A stretch of DNA of 8,507 bases. Origin: Actinomycetota bacterium (lineage in GTDB: Bacteria; Actinomycetota; Acidimicrobiia; Acidimicrobiales; Aldehydirespiratoraceae). The DNA is taken from positions 1 through 8,507 of the forward strand of contig JAAXHB010000235.1 in assembly GCA_012271125.1 (NCBI GenBank). Direction: 5' to 3'. Under the pieces are notes generated by a model that was not told the origin of the DNA, made no database searches, and saw nothing but the letters and a program-made list of their open reading frames with translations. The translations under genes and the position numbers were made by a program. The first letter of the stretch is position 1. Each line of letters opens with the position of its first letter. Positions 5,534 to 8,507 of the stretch are shown here, piece after piece.

Positions 5534-8206
5534 ATGACCGGAATTCGTGGATTCGTTCGTAGTGCTGGTCTCGGGGCGGTGTTGACGCTGGGAGCAGCGT
5601 CGTTCGCTCAAGCCCAAGATGAACCCGTCCCCGTTCAGGTTGACCCAGTCCAAATCGAATTGTTTGATCCCGACGGCGACAAAACGCCCACAGATGAGCC
5701 GTCAATCACCGCGGAGCCAGTCGCCGTCCCAGACGTTGGTGACTTCATAGATGAGGATTTTGCCTGTGTTGGCTCGTCGTCGTGTCCATCTGAGATGGTT
5801 CCGCGATGGCTCGCAGCTCTATGGCTAGTGCAAATCCTTGACGAAGACCCGCCTGCCTTAGCTGAAGAACGCCGTTTCTCCGACGTAGGCGAAGCCAATC
5901 CGCTTGCCGCCTACATTGAACGTGTCGCCGAGCTGGGCATTACCTCAGGCTGTGGCGACGGCACCGCCTTTTGTCCAAACTCCACAATCACACGAGGACA
6001 AACAGCGGCTTTTCTTACCCGTGCCTTTGACATCCCAGCAGCATCGCAATCAGCCACCTTTTTAGACGTCGGCAGCGGGCACCGCTTTGCCGCTGCAATT
6101 GCAAGCGTTAGCGCAATTGGCATCACCTCCGGCTGCGGTGACGGCACTGCGTTTTGCCCAGAACAGCGCATCACTCGTGGACAGTTCAGCGCAATGTTGC
6201 AACGTGTCTTCCAGTGGCAAGCCGATGTAGCAGCCGCCGAACTAGCCGCCCAACTTGAAGCCGAACGAGCCGCCGCAGCCACGTCAACTACCACGACCAC
6301 GCCGCCTCAGCCAGGTCCAATCGTCCCACCGATCACCGCCCGAGATGAGCTCATAGCCGACTTCATCTCTATAGCACGGGTCGACACAGGGCCAGTGCAG
6401 CGCGTCATCGACGTCACCGCAAACGACAACTGTCATCGTGACCAGTGCACCGGATTGCGTATCGTCGATGCCCCAGCTGCACCCGTCGTCGCCAATGTTG
6501 TCACCAACGGCATTGAAATCACTATTGCTGATCAAACGCCCGCCCCACCCGTCGCCACCTTCACTTATGCCACAAGCAACTCACGTAGTGGCGTCACGGT
6601 CACTCTCTATATAAACGACACGCAGTCCATACTGCGCTTCACATCCATCTCAGTTGGCGACAGTCACCGCTGCGCCCTGGGCATTAATGCCGAACTGTTG
6701 TGTTACGGCGACAACAGCGATGGCCAAACTGATGCGCCGTCGGGGACGTTCAAAGAGGTTGCTGCCGCCGGTTCGCATTCCTGTGCTATCACCACCGACG
6801 ACATTGTTGACTGCTGGGGTGATAACGAAGACGGGCAGAGCACCGATCCCCAATCAGGGACTTTCAAGTCGATAACGACTGGAACAGCGCACTCTTGCGC
6901 CATTGACTTGGCCGACGAAAGCATCGACTGCTGGGGTGATAACACCGACGGGCAACTCGACGCTCCCACGACCGGCACTTTCAAATTGGTGACGGCTGGT
7001 GAAACGCACAACTGTGCAATTGCCACTGATGACACGTTGTCATGTTGGGGCTCTGACTGGTTCGGCGAAGTTTCTGGTGCGCCTAACACGGGCACGTTCA
7101 TCGCTGTGTCAGCGGGGCTTACCCACTCTTGTGCCATCGCCACCGCAGGGACCATCTCCTGCTGGGGTTTTGGCCTTTTAGGGCAGCTTGACGCTCCGCA
7201 GGGCACCTACACCGCCGTTACTTCGGGAGAAATCCACAACTGCGCTATCGCCACTGACGGTAGTGCCATCTGTTGGGGCAACAGCCTGGACGCCAACAGG
7301 GTGCCGTCTGGGAGGTTCACCACCATGTCCGCCGGCGGAACCGATACATGCGCCATCTCCACCACCGGCGTGTTGACTTGCTGGGGCAGCCACGAACCTG
7401 GCGCTTCAGAAGTTCCCGAGGGTGCGTTCAAGAAGGTGTCGACCGGTTTCACTCACGCTTGTGCGATTGCTATGAATGACACGCTGTCGTGCTGGGGTGA
7501 GAACTTCCAAGGTCAGCTCGACGCCCCGCAGGAGACGTATTCGGATGTGACCGTCGGTCGTGCTCATTCGTGCGCGATTGTTATGGACGACAGCTCGATT
7601 TCTTGTTGGGGCGACAATGCCTTCAACCAGATTTCCAACGCCCCAAGCACGGGCACATACAAGGCAATTGCGGCTGGTTCGGTGACGACTTGTGCAATCA
7701 AAGGCGACGACTCGATGACTTGTTGGGGTGCCGGAGTGGAACCATTATTTGGTTCGATTCCTGGCTCGTACAAGTCTGTGAGCTCTGGACGTGCTCATGC
7801 GTGTGCGATTCGAGGCGACGACACTGTGTTCTGCTTTGGTGCCAACGACCAGGGTCAACGAGACGGCATACCTCAAGGGACGTTTGATTCCGTTTCGGCT
7901 GGGTTGTTGCACACCTGTGCGGTTGCTATTGGGGACGATTCCGTTGCTTGTTGGGGCAACAACGCTGCCGGCCAAGCCACCGCCCCGACGACGGGCACCT
8001 ATAAAGCCGTGGCTGGTGGGCGAGTGCACACTTGTGCCATAAAGGGCGACGACACGGTGACATGCTGGGGCAACAACGCCAACGAACAGCTCGACGCACC
8101 AGCAGGCACGACGTTCAAGTCGATTGCTTCCAAGAGCGACCTTGTGTGCGGTATCAAGCTTGTCGATGACACCATCGAATGCTGGGGCTCCCTCTCCACC
8201 CCCTAA
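5534..8206 (+). CDS. Secreted SLH-domain, Ig-like and 14-blade RCC1-repeat protein
   Basis: This is an 890-residue exported protein of unknown function. The N-terminus is a signal peptide: a basic start, a hydrophobic core at about 9-24 and a likely cut after AQA (25-27). An acidic, proline-rich stretch follows (28-75). Residues 76-227 hold SLH-like repeats: one degenerate (about 76-107) and two clear ones (about 114-166 and 175-227), each with GITSGCGDGTAFCP and ITRGQ and a close cysteine pair (C140/C147, C201/C208). An alanine-rich, probably helical segment (230-249) and a Thr/Pro linker (251-266) come next. Residues about 270-362 look like a bacterial Ig/cadherin-like domain (IDVTANDN near the start, FTYATSN near the end). 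Residues 368-890 are fourteen RCC1-type blades with the core AGxxHxCAIxxDDTxxCWG. The SLH part suggests attachment to the cell surface; the propellers suggest a binding surface. No catalytic motif is seen. The start is fixed by the strong AGGAGG site. There is no LPXTG or C-terminal membrane anchor, and the protein ends with the last blade. Confidence 0.9.
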   Translation: MTGIRGFVRSAGLGAVLTLGAASFAQAQDEPVPVQVDPVQIELFDPDGDKTPTDEPSITAEPVAVPDVGDFIDEDFACVGSSSCPSEMVPRWLAALWLVQILDEDPPALAEERRFSDVGEANPLAAYIERVAELGITSGCGDGTAFCPNSTITRGQTAAFLTRAFDIPAASQSATFLDVGSGHRFAAAIASVSAIGITSGCGDGTAFCPEQRITRGQFSAMLQRVFQWQADVAAAELAAQLEAERAAAATSTTTTTPPQPGPIVPPITARDELIADFISIARVDTGPVQRVIDVTANDNCHRDQCTGLRIVDAPAAPVVANVVTNGIEITIADQTPAPPVATFTYATSNSRSGVTVTLYINDTQSILRFTSISVGDSHRCALGINAELLCYGDNSDGQTDAPSGTFKEVAAAGSHSCAITTDDIVDCWGDNEDGQSTDPQSGTFKSITTGTAHSCAIDLADESIDCWGDNTDGQLDAPTTGTFKLVTAGETHNCAIATDDTLSCWGSDWFGEVSGAPNTGTFIAVSAGLTHSCAIATAGTISCWGFGLLGQLDAPQGTYTAVTSGEIHNCAIATDGSAICWGNSLDANRVPSGRFTTMSAGGTDTCAISTTGVLTCWGSHEPGASEVPEGAFKKVSTGFTHACAIAMNDTLSCWGENFQGQLDAPQETYSDVTVGRAHSCAIVMDDSSISCWGDNAFNQISNAPSTGTYKAIAAGSVTTCAIKGDDSMTCWGAGVEPLFGSIPGSYKSVSSGRAHACAIRGDDTVFCFGANDQGQRDGIPQGTFDSVSAGLLHTCAVAIGDDSVACWGNNAAGQATAPTTGTYKAVAGGRVHTCAIKGDDTVTCWGNNANEQLDAPAGTTFKSIASKSDLVCGIKLVDDTIECWGSLSTP
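5873..6214 (+). repeat. Two clear tandem SLH-like repeats
   Basis: This stretch encodes residues 114-227 of the secreted protein. Both units run FxDVG, a helix with I-x-x-V or V-x-A-I-G, GITSGCGDGTAFCP, then ITRGQ and a second helix. The 14-residue GITSGCGDGTAFCP is identical in both. SLH domains in other bacteria bind secondary cell-wall polymers. The paired cysteines inside each loop probably form a disulfide outside the cell, which is inferred from spacing only. Confidence 0.75.
6635..8203 (+). repeat. Fourteen RCC1-type beta-propeller repeats
   Basis: This stretch encodes residues 368-890 of the secreted protein. Fourteen units of about 36-40 residues follow one another without spacers. 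Each starts with an aromatic residue (F or Y), then a hydrophobic strand, usually a small residue plus glycine, a first cysteine in C-A-I or a close variant, and a second cysteine 10-11 positions later in CWG, CYG or CFG. First cysteines are at 380, 417, 455, 494, 533, 570, 606, 643, 680, 720, 757, 795, 834 and 872. Their partners are at 390, 427, 466, 504, 543, 580, 616, 653, 691, 730, 767, 806, 844 and 883. Fourteen equals two seven-bladed propellers, the usual RCC1 fold. Blades 2 and 3 share an identical 18-nt DNA stretch (6809-6826 and 6926-6943), which fits fairly recent blade duplication. Blade 14 is the most divergent at its start (SKSDLVCGI). Confidence 0.85.
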
Positions 8207-8283
8207 CCCCTCCACAACTGGCGTGCTACCAATCATCACGTTGCTAGTCAAGAAGGATCGTGCCAATCGGGCATTCTTCAAAA

Positions 8284-8326
8284 TCTGAGTGTATAGACCC
8301 TGAAAATCTTAGGCTATACACTCAGA
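8284..8326. repeat. 13-bp perfect inverted repeat (hairpin) in AT-rich DNA
   Basis: The arms tctgagtgtatag (8284-8296) and ctatacactcaga (8314-8326) are exact reverse complements separated by 17 nt. An inner CCT/AGG pairing (8299-8301 with 8311-8313) could extend the stem. It lies 78 bp after the stop of the secreted-protein gene. It may act as a terminator for that gene, but only a weak aaattt follows, with no T-run and AT-rich arms. It could equally be an operator or the end of a small mobile element. The third gtataga (8335-8341) adds a partial extra copy of the arm. Confidence 0.6.
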
Positions 8327-8348
8327 AATTTCTAGTATAGATGACTTT

Positions 8349-8370
8349 TAAATATAAATCATTATATTTA
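8349..8370. repeat. Second AT-only inverted repeat with 4-nt loop
   Basis: The arms taaatataa (8349-8357) and ttatattta (8362-8370) are exact reverse complements around the loop atca. The arms contain no G or C, so the RNA hairpin would be weak, but the DNA would melt easily. It sits 22 bp after the first inverted repeat and directly before the short reading frame at 8372. The role is unknown; a promoter region or an element end are possible. Confidence 0.45.
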
Positions 8371-8371
8371 G

Positions 8372-8494
8372 AGACTGATTGACTTCAAAGAGTTTGGCGA
8401 ACCAGTTCGAAAAATCGTGGTTACCGCTTTTGGTCACGGTTTTGAGGGTCCTGACAACATCGCTGTTGTCCCCATCACCGCCCTCCGCCCCTAG
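8372..8494 (+). pseudogene. Possible 3' remnant of an unidentified gene
   Basis: A frame of 40 codons between an in-frame TAG (8369-8371) and a TAG stop (8492-8494) reads like genuine protein: it includes DFKEFGEPVRKIVVTAFGHG and then PDNIAVVPITALRP. The mixture of hydrophobic strand, glycine turns and charged residues, and the return to normal base composition, fit real coding sequence. There is no ATG or GTG near its beginning (only CTG 8375 or ATT 8378) and no ribosome binding site. I therefore read it as the tail of a gene whose front was lost next to the AT-rich block. I do not recognise the family. A very short real gene with an unusual start, or chance, cannot be excluded. Confidence 0.35.
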
Positions 8495-8507
8495 CCAATA
8501 CAAGAAG

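Noticed and set aside
7745..8281. Minus-strand open frame (178 residues) opposite the end of the RCC1 region
   Set aside because: It mirrors the repeat coding on the plus strand, has no ribosome binding site and no recognisable domain.
8341..8382. 13-codon ATG frame inside the AT-rich block
   Set aside because: There is no ribosome binding site, it has low complexity, and it overlaps the second inverted repeat; chance is the simplest explanation.
8379..8507. TTG-initiated frame open to the window end
   Set aside because: Its translation is a Ser/Leu/Pro-rich run typical of an out-of-frame reading; the neighbouring frame at 8372-8494 is more protein-like.
1..8507. tRNA, rRNA, CRISPR array or transposase genes
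   Set aside because: No cloverleaf, rRNA-like stretch, regularly spaced repeat array or transposase motif was seen on either strand.

Overview
The window reads as ordinary chromosomal sequence from an actinobacterium, most likely an uncultured lineage near the Acidimicrobiia. This is inferred from a FadD3-type steroid-ring acyl-CoA ligase, from S-layer homology (SLH) repeats of the 'GITSGCGDGTAFCP' style common in secreted actinobacterial proteins, from GTG and TTG starts, and from two genes whose starts lack a Shine-Dalgarno. The DNA is moderately GC-rich throughout, except for one short AT-rich block near the right end. No 16S or other marker gene is present, so the lineage is not proven.

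Layout. Positions 1-75 are non-coding and hold an imperfect 23-nt direct repeat. A FadD3-like acyl-CoA ligase lies on the minus strand (76-1704). A 47-bp gap separates it from a divergent plus-strand operon, glcD-glcE-glcF (1752-5393), which encodes the three subunits of a membrane-associated glycolate (2-hydroxyacid) oxidase. After a 140-bp gap, and behind a strong ribosome binding site, comes an 890-residue secreted protein (5534-8206). It is built from a signal peptide, SLH-like repeats, a Thr/Pro linker, one Ig-like domain and fourteen RCC1-type beta-propeller blades, each carrying two cysteines. The last 300 bp hold an AT-rich block with two perfect inverted repeats, followed by a short protein-like reading frame with no convincing start.

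How the genes fit together. GlcD (FAD, substrate oxidation), GlcE (second FAD-type subunit) and GlcF (two [4Fe-4S] clusters plus CCG domains) should form one complex that oxidises glycolate to glyoxylate and passes electrons toward the respiratory chain. The ligase activates a carboxylic acid as its CoA thioester, probably in steroid or other ring-compound breakdown. Its link to glcDEF is only divergent adjacency. The secreted propeller protein has its own ribosome binding site and no visible functional link to the metabolic genes. I found no strong evidence of a new multi-gene system. The most unusual items are the regular 14-blade, paired-cysteine propeller with its SLH anchor, and the AT-rich inverted-repeat block beside an apparent gene remnant.
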